The notes beneath the pieces were generated by a model, which made no database searches, was not told the DNA's origin, and was given only the letters and a program-made list of their open reading frames with translations. Shown one piece after another: positions 1-9,189 of a stretch of 20,213 nt of DNA (within the stretch, counting starts at the first letter, position 1; each line of letters begins with the position of its first letter). The DNA is taken from contig JAQGAU010001256.1 in assembly GCA_034698045.1 (NCBI GenBank), positions 1 through 20,213 of the forward strand, in the 5' to 3' direction. This DNA comes from Paramacrobiotus richtersi. Taxonomy: Eukaryota; Tardigrada; Eutardigrada; Parachela; Macrobiotidae. Position numbers and translations under genes: made by a program.

Positions 1-300
1 TCGTTGAACTGATCAAGCTGGAGGAGAAGTCTTAGATCGGTTGTGTACGTGTGGAGAATGTTACCAATGGAATGCAACTGACTTAATCTGTCCCCTTCGG
101 TGTTTGGTTGAAAAGAGCCTGTATACCAGTTCTCGGCCCCAGTGGAAGATAGTGTGTTGAATATACGGTTACTTTATGAACCAACGATAACTCTGGTTTT
201 AAGTTGAGCCTTAGATTTGTTTGGAGCCAACGGTCGTTCAATAAATTACGTGGTAACAACTGATCAATTACAGCTAGTACTGTACACGAATCATCAACGT
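1..300. repeat. Conserved non-coding block, copy 1
   Basis: The stretch is repeated at 9200-9397 plus 9673-9740. A 140 bp core starting near position 65 differs there by only about 8-10 bases and a 2 base gap. A weaker third copy lies at about 17905-17970, where the shared core reads TTTGGAGCCAAC. The antisense open frame of 78 codons in it is not kept open in copy 2, so it is probably not coding. It may be a cassette-linked regulatory region, an old dispersed repeat, or a tract homogenised by gene conversion. Confidence 0.75.
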
Positions 301-635
301 ATACTTCACTTAGTGACACAATATTGTATGTAAATAATACAAAAAAACTCGTTCAAAAACTAGCTCGCTTGCGATGATTATATGACCAGCTGCTCGGTTC
401 ATTTAATACCATTTTCAACTTACAATAGCCAACAATCGTTGACCGGTGGTGTTTTTGTCAGATTCAAGTCTGCCGACACACTCAAGTTACAAAATGAAAC
501 TTTAGCAGCTCATATAGCTGTCAACAACCAACACATTTTTGATGAATGAATGTTGAGATAAACTTCATAGTATTGAACTGCTGTGACCTGTCACCACGAA
601 TAATAATTGTTAACAGCCAGATTTGCTGACTGAAG
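301..635 (+). promoter_or_regulatory. Upstream region of DOMON-like gene A
   Basis: The segment is alignable to 18040-18326, in front of the second DOMON-like gene. Shared islands include CTAGCTCGCTTG, CGTTGACCGG, CACTCAAGTTACA and GCCAGATTTGCTGACT just before the start codon. Conservation at the level of the coding exons suggests that promoter and 5'UTR were duplicated with the gene. No clear TATA element was identified. Confidence 0.5.
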
Positions 636-1492
636 ATGTGTAATCTTCTCGCAAGAGCTATGGTCGCGTTCCTGTGTGCACACAGTATTGTCTGTTTGGT
701 CTTCGATGCTGGAGAAAAAAGATGCAGTTTCGATGGGACTGCGTGCTTGGGAGTACCTCGCGGCTGCATGCAGCTAAACGAAACTGCAGAATGCGATGCT
801 ATAGTCGTCATCGAAACAAGTCCAGTATCCCCCGGCCTGGTAAGGATCATCCTAACAGGCGATACTTTTCGAAACGACTCAGAACCGTCGGATAAGTGGA
901 CTGCGATTAGTTTCATTGAGGTATAATCTGGACGCAAGTTTTTGGACACATGACTGCCCTGAAATGTAACTGACTTTTGCTTAGAACGGTGAATCTGCCA
1001 ATACGACAGGAATACAATGCATGTACCATGGAAATGGGTCGACGGTACACTTAATATGGAACGATAGTAAAGACCGCATACAACTGTCCTCGACCGGGGT
1101 CGATGGGGGTATATCAACTTCCTTCCTGTAGACCCATTTGTGAAGCTGTTTTGCTTTGTTTACAGCAATCAATATTAAAAATGGTCCGCGTTTCAACAAA
1201 CAATGCCACGTTTACTTGCATCGTTGATGTGCCATGGCGATTCACGACGAATAACTCGCTAGTAGCGCTGAACCAGATCGCTTACCACGTTGTGTCTACG
1301 GGATCGCTGGTCAACGATACGCAGAAACAAACTGCTACGGACTTGTATTTAATTTCGCGGGTCAGGCCGGCTTGGAGCCCAGAAGAACGGACGTTTGCTT
1401 CGTATTGCACAGGCAACGTAGCGGACGATTCGGAGAAGGGATGTGATATGGCAGAGTATCTAGCCTTTGCTGCAAGTCAGCTTAGCGCTTAA
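636..1492 (+). CDS. Secreted DOMON-like protein, copy A (splice donor 2 damaged)
   Basis: There are three exons: 636-920, 985-1098 (or to 1108) and 1166-1492. The first 20 or so residues form a hydrophobic signal peptide, so the product should be secreted. The body has several cysteines, many N-glycosylation sequons, and a pattern (a W-x-AI-F segment, then the DATA-like region ending YLISRVRPAWSPEERTF) that resembles the DOMON fold of ferric-reductase-like and reelin-type proteins. This family match is from pattern memory only. No membrane segment or reductase core follows. Intron 1 (921-984, 64 bp) is canonical GT-AG. At intron 2 the paralogue's donor has become GATGGGGGT. The strong GT at 1109 shifts the frame and leads to an early stop. 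Only the weaker GTCGAT at 1099 keeps the frame, giving a 241-residue product. This copy is either functional with a 2-codon loss or a decaying gene. Confidence 0.7.
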
Positions 1493-2447
1493 GGCGATGC
1501 CTAGTCATAATCCCTTAACTAACGTTAACCGCAATTAACTTGCTATAATATGCTGCTTTAGCTTCCGCTGTGGTACGAATACGCTATACGTCGCGTTTGC
1601 AAGTACGCGATATCCTGTGAGTCTCCTGTCTCCATAATATAATTTTTTTCTTCTGCTGAATGACTGGTTAAATACCGTTAAAAGGCTTGCAGCGTTTCTG
1701 GTTTGTATGCTGCGGAAAAGAAGGTCAGTCTTATGCGCAGGCGTTTTGTATTTTTAAATAATATACTTCTACTGTTCAGTATGTAGTGCACAATATTTCA
1801 CTCATTTTCCGCCTTTTAATTTTTTCCGCTGTTTTTGGTTTTGCTGTAAGTACATATTGGACTTACTTGTACAGCCTTTATTAATGTGCTTTTGCACTTG
1901 CAAAGTACTTGTACAGTATTTTACTGAATCCTAGTAATTGCATACAGTACCATCAATTTGTACTACTGTTGTGCATGTTTAATTACAAATGTAATTAAAA
2001 AAATATGTTTCACATACGCACCGACCCACCCGCGTCCGTGTGAACGAGTCGGGCGCTTTGGGCATCAGAGTGATCGGCATGCCATCCGCGCATTTACAGA
2101 ATCCGATCTGGTGGCGTATACCATAATAACAACAGTGCAGTTACGATTTCGAATGGGGTATAGGTGCATTTATATAACCTTTATATAGGTCGCTATGTTT
2201 ACGTGTGTTGGAGAGGAACAAATTGTAATCTGTAAAAATTTTTTTAACGTCAATAGCTTCCAGGAATGCAGTAACAGAGGTCTTGTATCTCTGGGAGTTA
2301 TACGAATTCAGGATTCTAAACCGTGAAATTTGATCCTCTGATTTGATCGTGACAGATTTGAATTATACTGTACTTCTATTTGGAACGATTACGTATACTA
2401 TGCACAGACTGTACTAAGTACTTAATTCAGAAACATGATATAATACT

Positions 2448-2481
2448 GCACAATTTTAAACGATGCACAATGTTAAACGAT
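2448..2481. repeat. 17 bp direct tandem repeat, two units
   Basis: Two adjacent 17-mers differ at one base (GCACAATTTTAAACGAT and GCACAATGTTAAACGAT). It is a short local duplication in intergenic DNA, with no function assigned. Confidence 0.8.
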
Positions 2482-2983
2482 GCTCGAAGGTCATATGTTA
2501 GCTGTTATCGTGGATGCTCACAGTAATGCGTGCTCGACGGCAACTTAAACTGTTCAAGTAAGACAGTACTTCACGGAAAAACACTGACCGAATAAATATA
2601 ACAAGGTACCAACAAGCTTAGCAAATCGTTCGGAACGGCAGTGAATGCTTGCGCTACAGTTTTGCGTGAATGCCGGCAAAGGGACTTTTGGTGCTACCAC
2701 GCGCTAAAGCGAGTTAGTCATAGTGCTGCAAATCACGGTCTCTGTACGCGCTGTTGCAGCATGGACTGTTAAAGCAGACAACGTTGGCGCTTGCCGCTAG
2801 AAGGAATCGCGTGTGATTTCATAACTCTAAAAGAACGATCGTCTGGTAGTCTTCCTTCACGACTCCGTCGTGAGGACACTCTGAAATCGGTGTTTTTTTG
2901 CAAGAATGTTCATTTTTGCGAGAGTCCCATCCCGCTCCGAGCTTTTGCTTTGTTACCTAGCTTCAATTCACCCAATCTTTAAC

Positions 2984-2993
2984 TCTCCGTTAG
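2984..2993 (+). promoter_or_regulatory. Candidate 3' splice site just upstream of kinase A start codon
   Basis: A pyrimidine-rich tract ends CTCCGTTAG at 2993, 21 bases before the ATG at 3015. Equivalent sites precede kinase B (CTGTTTCAG ending at 10408) and end cassette 3 (CTTTTAACAG ending at 20095). A conserved acceptor in front of the first coding exon suggests a 5'UTR intron, with its donor in the upstream region. The donor was not located. Confidence 0.4.
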
Positions 2994-3014
2994 AGATGTT
3001 ACATACATTTTGAA

Positions 3015-3402
3015 ATGTCAGCCGATATTCTTGAAGCGACGGCCACGTCGTATACAGTATTCGGCAGCTGCTTCCAGTACGAACGAGGAAAGATTCTTGG
3101 ACGCGGCATGTATGGAGAAGTTTATGAAGGTGCCATTAAGGAATACGGTAACATGGAGCTCGATTTGCTCCGTCCAAAAGGAAATCGTCCCGGTAAAGGA
3201 GATGTGGTGGCTATAAAGTTTGTGGATCTGCGAAGAAGGGGGAAACTATCGGCCAGCGACACAAAAGGAATTAGAATACTAAGCAGATTACAAAAACTGG
3301 TTAACATAAACCACATTCATTTAATTATTTACCATGCAATTAACGTTGCATTCGCCTCGGGATTCTTGTTGTCTTATGAAGTGCTGATGGACTATTGCAA
3401 CG
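3015..3402 (+). CDS. Kinase gene A, exon 1: protein kinase N-lobe
   Basis: The exon encodes residues 1-129. The glycine loop GRGMYGEV is at residues 29-36 and the VAIK lysine is K68, followed by an alpha-C-like helix and the hinge segment LMDYCNG. The ATG is chosen because it lies at the same place as the ATG of copy B relative to the shared FGSxxxYER motif. The exon ends phase 1 at G|GTGAGT. Compared with copy B there are about 13 extra residues between the glycine loop and the lysine. Both core ATP-binding motifs are intact. Confidence 0.8.
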
Positions 3403-6400
3403 GTGAGTGGCTTTCCTAGTGTTTCAAGAGGCTTCGCATCCTGCGGGGTCGCCATACTGCAGTACGTTAGCGCATGTTGCAGCCGCTACGCAAACGACCT
3501 CGTGACATTCTTGGTTTCAGGAGGTGATCTGGCGCAGCATTTGCGAAATCTTAGTGAAAAAGGGCCGCTGCTCGATGAACTGGCTATGACGTGTTATGCG
3601 ATGCAGCTCGCAGATGGATTGACATACTTGCACGCTACTGGTGGTATGCACTTGGATCTGAAACCACCAAACGTGCTTCTAAAGTGTACTACTAGTTTGC
3701 ACCGCACGTTATTGATCGCAGATTTGGATGAGCTTGTTCAAATACAAGGAAGCAAAACTAGCACAGGTGATATCTCCGGTTTTCGTGGTACTCTACGATA
3801 TACTGCACCGGAAATGCACAGACGCCATGGGATAGACCTCTCGGACGAGGTAGTCGGACGCAAAGCTGACGTGTGGAGTTTGGGCTGTGTTTTGCTTGAC
3901 ATTGCTAATTTCGGCGGTGGAAATGAACTGAAGTGGCTTTATGAGCCAGAAAGTGACACAAATAGTGAACTCCGGTCGCAAGAGGGTATATGAGATTTCC
4001 AATTCATAGACCTGATTGTAAAAGGTTGGGTTCCATTTGTGTCCGAATCGGTGCCACAAAATTTAGCAGATTGTATACAGAAATGCTTGAAAACAGATAA
4101 TTCAGAAAGGGTTTCAGCAGCTGAGCTTCTGCAAAGGCTGGAAGAAGCAGTGGCAAACCAGATACACTGCCGTGCAACGGGAATGGCCGTTCAAGAATGT
4201 TTCTGTACAACTATCGCTAACGACTCTAATACTGAAAAACAACATGTCGATGACTTTCAAACGGATTCCAGCGGCGGTGAATACCTTGGAAGTAACTGCA
4301 AATATGAAACGGAAACCATGATCCCGGCGATATGGCGGCCAGACAATCGGGCGGTCGACATGGCCACGGCAAAAGATGTGGTTGACGATGGCGATACGAG
4401 GATTTTGCATATTCCGAGCAATATAGTAAATTATCCATCCCGGATGCTGGAAAGCGGGAAGTTTTCAGGCGAAGGACCAGCTGCATTAATTGTAAGGAAG
4501 CTCGTTATGTCGGTAGAATCAGTTCGCTCAAACGCCGTCCCCAAGAACTGGCAAAAATTGCGTGCGTTATGCAAGACGCTGTTCCAGCTTAAGCATCGCC
4601 ATCTCGTTCCGTACGACAAACTCACCCTCAGGCCTGGAAGCTTTCGACTAAGACCAGTCATCGAATTCATGACTGCCTGGAATAATATTGCGAGTAAGTT
4701 GCATTGCTTATGGAAACTTCAGTACAGTATGTGACAAAGAGATTTAGATATAACTAGCGTAGGGATTAGGACACATTCATGCCTTGACAACAATATCAAG
4801 TTTTATGATTCAACCTTGCATCAAGTTGTATGATTTTTGGCCAAAAACAAGGCGCTACGTACAGTCTGACGCGGCAGAAACTGTTGAATTAGTTCGATAT
4901 AAAAATACAAATCGCAAAATTACTAAATTAGTTCAAAAAATTAGTATTTTATGAAAATCAATATAGATGCAATTAGCATATTGGAAACCTGCACAACATT
5001 TTGATCAGGGTTTCTGCCTTAAAAAAAATTGTATTCGAAATCCATGTGGAGTTATATCCAGTGCCTTAAAAATACAACTTGATGGCATTGTACAGCTTTG
5101 GCCACTAGGTACCCAAACATATTACAACCGTGTACCGTGCCGTCTTTTGCACGCAGATTTCGTAGGAGGACTCCACTATGGTGATCCAATAGAACATAAT
5201 AGTTCCAATAGTTCTGGGTTTCCAATAGATCAAAATACCATGCCCCAGATTCTTATTCCGTGGCCGGCAGCAATACCGCTTTCTCGGACGTTCTGGGCGC
5301 CTTCAGTCTCACTCTGGTAGATTTCAGCTTAATAATCGACCATCTTATCCCACGTTGATTGCTGCTTCCATGAATCTTGCTCTGAGATTGCATGATGTGG
5401 CCACGCAACAACATCTGGAGGCTGGTTATAGGGCAGAGTCGTATGCATAACAATTGCCCACAATAAGTCGATAACACATATGTCGGTGAAACCAGTTTTT
5501 TTGCGCCGGTCAAGCTGCGCGGCGTTTCGTTTCTTAATGTTGCAGTTCATCATTCATTTTTCATAGAGTTTCTTGACTGCCGACACGCCCAGAAAACGTT
5601 AGTAAGCTGTGAACCGTGGCATGAAAGTCGTGCACCACTACAGCTTAAGCCTAAGAAGTTTCATGGTCATGTGTTATAATGCGGGCACGTTTTCTAGGTG
5701 AAGATATGACCTTGTATGAAAGCGCGTGGAACAACAGGGCTTTTCTCACTCCGTCAACTGTCGTTTGTTACGCGATGCAAATGGCCGAAGGATTAAAGTT
5801 TCTTCACAAGAACGATATTATTCATGGGAACCTAAACTTAACGACTGTGTTTGTGAAGAGAACAGCGAACGGCCACAATATCCTGTTGATCGATATTATG
5901 AATCGATTTCAGCAAATAGATGGCAGTTTTCCGGATCCAAAAATACTGGGACTAACCGATATGGTGTTTTACGCATCACCCCAAATGCAGAACAAACTGT
6001 CTTCCATGCATGACGTCGTGGTCGGCTGCAAGACGGATGTGTGGAGTCTGGGGTGCATTGTTGCTGATTTGGTCAATATGGGTGAGGGTATGCCCGAAAA
6101 GTGGCTGTACAATAAGAGTACGGGCGAAAAAATCGTGATTCCCCATCCTGTTCCTCGCGCAGCTTTCGCCAGAAAGTTGCTAGATAACTTCGTACCATAC
6201 GTTGTCGGATCCACTGCTGATTGCTTAGCGAGGTGTATAAAACAATGTCTTGTTGTAAATACCGCCCACCGATTGGCTGTAGACGACTTAATTCCGCAAC
6301 TACAGGAGGCAGCAAAAAGTATAGCGTTATCGTCACGAAATCCACAGGAAGGAAAACAACTCTTTCGTTGCGAGTGCTCAGCAGTATTGTCCAATTTTCA

Positions 6401-8297
6401 ACTTCAAATCGGCGAACAAACTGGAATTTCCGCACCAGTAACAGAGTATGTTATCATATTCCATCACCATGATCCTAATATCGATACCGGGACATACTTG
6501 CCATCCAGTTTATATGTGCAGTTGTTTGACCATACGTCCGCTACGCTGTGCCCTGTATCGTTTCCGCCGGGTCTGCTTGGTAGGGAGTTCCTTCCGTATT
6601 TTTTTGCGCAAAGTGACCACGTTGTCGTTTGTGCTAAAAGCGCAACCTTAGATCAACCCAGGCAAACAGTTGATGTTATTGCTTGTGATTTCCGGCACCG
6701 AACATGGCATCGCCTCAGTTTTTTAGAAGAACAAGAGTTTGTTGATTTGCCTAACGGAGTATTGGTGAACCATGCGATCTACTTCTGGAATAAAATAGAG
6801 GCCCTTCTGTTCAAAATGGATATTTCAAATGGAAGGATTATTCCTTTAACAAATCCCTCAGTGCCTGTTTCGGATGTAGTGTACGTAACAATCTATGTAC
6901 ACTCCGATAACCATAATAATGTCTTTACGAACGAGAAGTTAGTAATGTGTCTATTAATGAAGCCCTATCTGTCTAGAACTCATGTCATCTAGCGAAGTGC
7001 AACATCACTGGTAATACAGTTGCACAATGAAGGTATTAGTAATGGAAGTAATACAGCAGTTTACGAAGCCACAAATGTAACCGCTAAAACCGTCCGAATG
7101 GGAAAAAAGTCCAACGAACACTTTTTCCCACAACCGCTAAAGCCGTCTAGAGGGCCGAAATTCCGCCCGTCGTAAACTTTGTCCAACCCAAAAGTTTTCG
7201 GCCGGCCGATTCCCTCTCCCGTTCAGCCTGGCCCGGATACATTTCCCCGCCGTGTTCAGCAAGCCGGACACTTTCCCCCAGAGTGTCCTGCAGGCCAGAC
7301 ACCCTTCTCCAGAGTGCACTGAAAGCCTGTATGTCATGTGACCCCGGGAGTGCGTCGCAACACGGACACTATTCGCCAGAGTGTTCGGTAATCCGGACAC
7401 TTTTCCCCTATGTTTCTGTAATCTGGTCACTTTAGCAGACGATTTTAATGGATACGGGGAAAAAGTGTCCGGCGGACGTTGTTCCTGTCCGGACGGTTTC
7501 GGCGGTTACACACGAGAGTATTACATCATATTCCTGTGCTTCTCTGTTATTCCAAATGTTTTTTTCTAGAGCTTGCACATACATATAATAGGTGATTACG
7601 AGCCACAACCATCAAGCTGCATTACCTTTGCAGACGAAAGCAGACGATGAGACGAACAGGAGCGAAGCTTACAGAATACAAGGGAGAAATCATTTGTTGT
7701 TCAGATGACCGTATCTACGGGTGGGTACTGCGTTTCAATCCTGACCTCGAAAAATGGCTCCGCCTTCCAGATTTACCGGAACCTAAGGAGGGGTGTGCCC
7801 TGGCAGTTGTTGGTTGCTATCTTTATGTCATAGGTGGCCAAAATTTTTTTGGGCAGAACGGCAGCGAGCTGGCACACGGTTCCATACAAATGAGTGCAAA
7901 GTCTTGCGCTCGGTTAAATATGGAAAACACAAATACCGGATGGGAAAAACTTTCTGATTCCCTAGCCCCCGAGCTTGATCCAGGGGTCTTTGTTGTTGGC
8001 AAGCAGATCTACGTTTTTGGTGGCGGAAATGGCAGCACTCTCGTCGGCGACGAGGACGGACCCACCAGTCTATGGCCACAGGCAATGCAAATGCAAACTT
8101 TCGATACGGAACAAAGTGTCTGGTCTGAAGTTCATTATGCCAATCAGCAGGATAAGAACCTTGACATGACATACCACGATCAAACTTGCCTAACTATTAA
8201 AAAGTCAGTTGCGGATGAATATGCTCGTGGTAGATCGGCAGGCGTAAATGGACACAGAAAGGTGCGGTTCATTCTACCATCAGAGATGATGAGGTAG
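3015..8297 (+). CDS. Kinase-pseudokinase-Kelch gene, copy A (in-frame TGA; possible pseudogene)
   Basis: This is a gene-level entry. The proposed exons are 3015-3402, 3521-4693, 5698-6860 and 7644-8297; their lengths sum to a multiple of three. Domain order is kinase, Cys-rich linker, pseudokinase, Kelch-like propeller, as in copy B, with which it is collinear and about two-thirds identical in protein. The reading frame is interrupted at TGA 3991-3993 in the C-lobe of the first kinase domain (codon 287). Unless the TGA is removed or read through, only a 286-residue truncated kinase would be made. Downstream exons nevertheless stay open and well conserved, which argues for recent damage, an assembly error, or unusual splicing. 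Joining the last exon is inferred. It could instead be a separate Kelch gene starting at ATG 7647. Confidence 0.6.
3521..4693 (+). CDS. Kinase gene A, exon 2: kinase C-lobe, linker and second N-lobe, with internal TGA
   Basis: The acceptor is TTGGTTTCAG at 3520 after a 118 bp intron. The exon encodes GGDLAQHL, the catalytic loop HLDLKPPN (D175, K177, N180), DLD in place of DFG (197-199), the activation-segment end YTAPE, and the DVWSLGCV helix. TGA at 3991-3993 sits in a stretch that is about three codons longer than in copy B. The frame then continues without further stops through a linker containing ECFC and GGEYLGSNCKY to the N-lobe of the second kinase-like domain. The donor is A|GTAAGT at 4694, phase 1, matching copy B. 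Confidence 0.75.
4694..5697 (+). other. Intron 2 of kinase gene A (1004 bp)
   Basis: The intron runs from GTAAGT at 4694 to CTAG at 5697. The equivalent intron in copy B is only 162 bp, so about 840 bp were gained here or lost there. The interior is AT-rich and contains no gene or recognisable repeat. A 117-codon open frame within it (4967-5320) has no homologue in copy B and no recognisable motif. Confidence 0.6.
5698..6860 (+). CDS. Kinase gene A, exon 3: pseudokinase C-lobe and first Kelch-like blades
   Basis: The exon starts with EDMTLYE after CTAG. The catalytic loop reads HGNLNLTT, lacking the catalytic Asp, Lys and Asn. The DFG position reads DIM. ASPQ replaces APE, while DVWSLGC is retained, so this is a kinase fold without catalysis. 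After about residue EYVIIF the sequence changes to propeller-like strands (LYVQLFD, VIACDFRHRTWHRL, FKMDISNGRI). If not spliced, the frame runs on to TAG 6990-6992. The homologous donor candidate is CTCA|GTGCCT at 6861, phase 0. Other in-frame donors nearby, such as TAC|GTAACA about 30 bp further on, also fit. Confidence 0.7.
7076..7510. mobile_element. MITE-like element with terminal inverted repeats
   Basis: The left end reads TGTAACCGCTAAAACCGTCC and the right end, on the other strand, reads TGTAACCGCCGAAACCGTCC, so 18 of 20 bases agree. A second, subterminal inverted pair (left ACACTTTTTCCC, right GGGGAAAAAGTGT) adds to the symmetry. The element is about 435 bp with no transposase, so it is non-autonomous. 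No clear target duplication is visible at the edges. It lies in the intron between the pseudokinase exon and the Kelch exon and is absent from the equivalent intron of copy B. The interior is GC-rich, unlike the flanks. Confidence 0.75.
7221..7440. repeat. Degenerate 31 bp minisatellite inside the TIR element
   Basis: Units begin at about 7221, 7254, 7285, 7316, 7352, 7383 and 7412, a spacing of 29-36 bp. The consensus core is CCGGACACTTTYCCCCAGAG followed by TGTTC. Units are diverged from one another, so the array is not recent. Confidence 0.7.
7644..8297 (+). CDS. Kinase gene A, last exon: Kelch-repeat region (or separate Kelch gene)
   Basis: The translation contains Kelch hallmarks: strand-hairpin segments CYLYVIGG and KQIYVFGGG with Gly-Gly doublets, and the spaced tryptophans of EKWLRLPDLP, TGWEKL and SVWSEV. 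It makes about three blades. With the propeller-like part of exon 3 it would make about six, a usual closed propeller. Two acceptors fit: GCAG at 7643 (phase 0, used here) and TTTGCAG at 7633 (phase 2). An internal ATG at 7647 could also start an independent gene. There is no signal peptide in this frame. The stop is TAG 8295-8297. Confidence 0.7.
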   Translation, partial: TMRRTGAKLTEYKGEIICCSDDRIYGWVLRFNPDLEKWLRLPDLPEPKEGCALAVVGCYLYVIGGQNFFGQNGSELAHGSIQMSAKSCARLNMENTNTGWEKLSDSLAPELDPGVFVVGKQIYVFGGGNGSTLVGDEDGPTSLWPQAMQMQTFDTEQSVWSEVHYANQQDKNLDMTYHDQTCLTIKKSVADEYARGRSAGVNGHRKVRFILPSEMMR

Positions 8298-9189
8298 TAA
8301 AGACAATTCCTTGTGTGAATCTCTTTCCGACTCCTGTCCATTGGTTCGATGCCACATCGATTCTGGGGTTCGCCTGAGATAATATTATAACCCCAAGGAG
8401 TTCCAGTGCTCTACGATAAGGTTTTGCGACCCTTAGGACATTTTGGATATCGCTGACGTTAGCACGCAATACCTGTTCTTTACCTTAGTTTACGATTCGC
8501 ATTTCTCCGTTACATGGTTACAGTCAGTCATTTTTTTTTGCTTAACGGAAAAAAGTGGTCTTACGAATGAGCTAACACTTGAACTTTTTTTGTAAACTTT
8601 ATCTGTACTTTGTAATACCACTGGTCGTCAGGACGGATCGCCAGATCTTTTTTCAGCGTCCTTTATTGTACCTGTAGTTACAACATATTCAGGTAATTGG
8701 TTACTTCATTAGCACGGTAAGTCTGTGGCTAGCATCCTATTGCTGCTTGACTTAATTAGAAAATGAACGATATTTTCTTGCAGTTTATTTTCTGTGCCAT
8801 GAATGCGGATTACAGACAACTTTATCAACGGGTTGCAAATATCGGTCCGCGATGTTGTCGCACTAACAAGTTCGCTGTGACCCCTGCAGCAACCCCTCGC
8901 GCAACGACTTCTCACCAAGCAACCTAAAGAATGCTGCATCCGTGGCAGCAAAAGCTGCCGCATGAGTCATTAACGGCGTTTATATAAGAATATGCCGACA
9001 GAGTCTAAAACCTGGAGGTGGAGACTTTCACTGGTATCGGGTCACCGCATTCCGCTTGTGTAAGGTAGTGGAAAGCTCTCCTGAGAAAAGGCAGCAAACA
9101 AAACGAAAAGAAAAGGGACCCGAGCTATAAACATTTTTTCTTCAGCGACGCATGGGATTGACTGAATTCGACGCTGTAATGAAAATGTA
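8298..9189. other. Intergenic region after kinase gene A
   Basis: This is the 3' flank of copy A. No gene, RNA or repeat was recognised, and short antisense frames lack motifs or paralogue support. There is no canonical AATAAA within the first few hundred bases. The region contains poly-T runs near 8530 and 8587. Confidence 0.5.

Larger units (their letters stand above)
1493..3014. other. Intergenic region between DOMON A and kinase gene A
   Basis: No supported gene was seen. The proximal part is AT-rich 3' flank without a clear AATAAA close to the stop. A 17 bp direct repeat (GCACAATKTTAAACGAT) is present twice at 2448-2481. From about 2710 on, islands match 19846-20105 in cassette 3 (GTTAGTCATA; CGACTCCGTYGTGA; TCCCATCC; AGAGATGTT). 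This marks a conserved 5' flank of the kinase gene. Confidence 0.6.

Noticed and set aside
83-319. Antisense coding region in the conserved block
   Set aside because: The frame is not preserved in copy 2, where small insertions and the 275 bp insertion break it, so the conservation is not of protein-coding type.
1103-1165. ATG at 1103 as start of an independent gene
   Set aside because: Bases 1105-1165 align with the second intron of the intact paralogue. The frame only happens to be open into the third exon.
4967-5320. 117-codon open frame in intron 2 of kinase A
   Set aside because: No recognisable motif, absent from copy B, and enclosed by matching splice sites.
7221-7440. CRISPR-like array
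   Set aside because: Units are contiguous and degenerate without unique spacers, and they lie within a TIR element in an intron of a eukaryotic gene.
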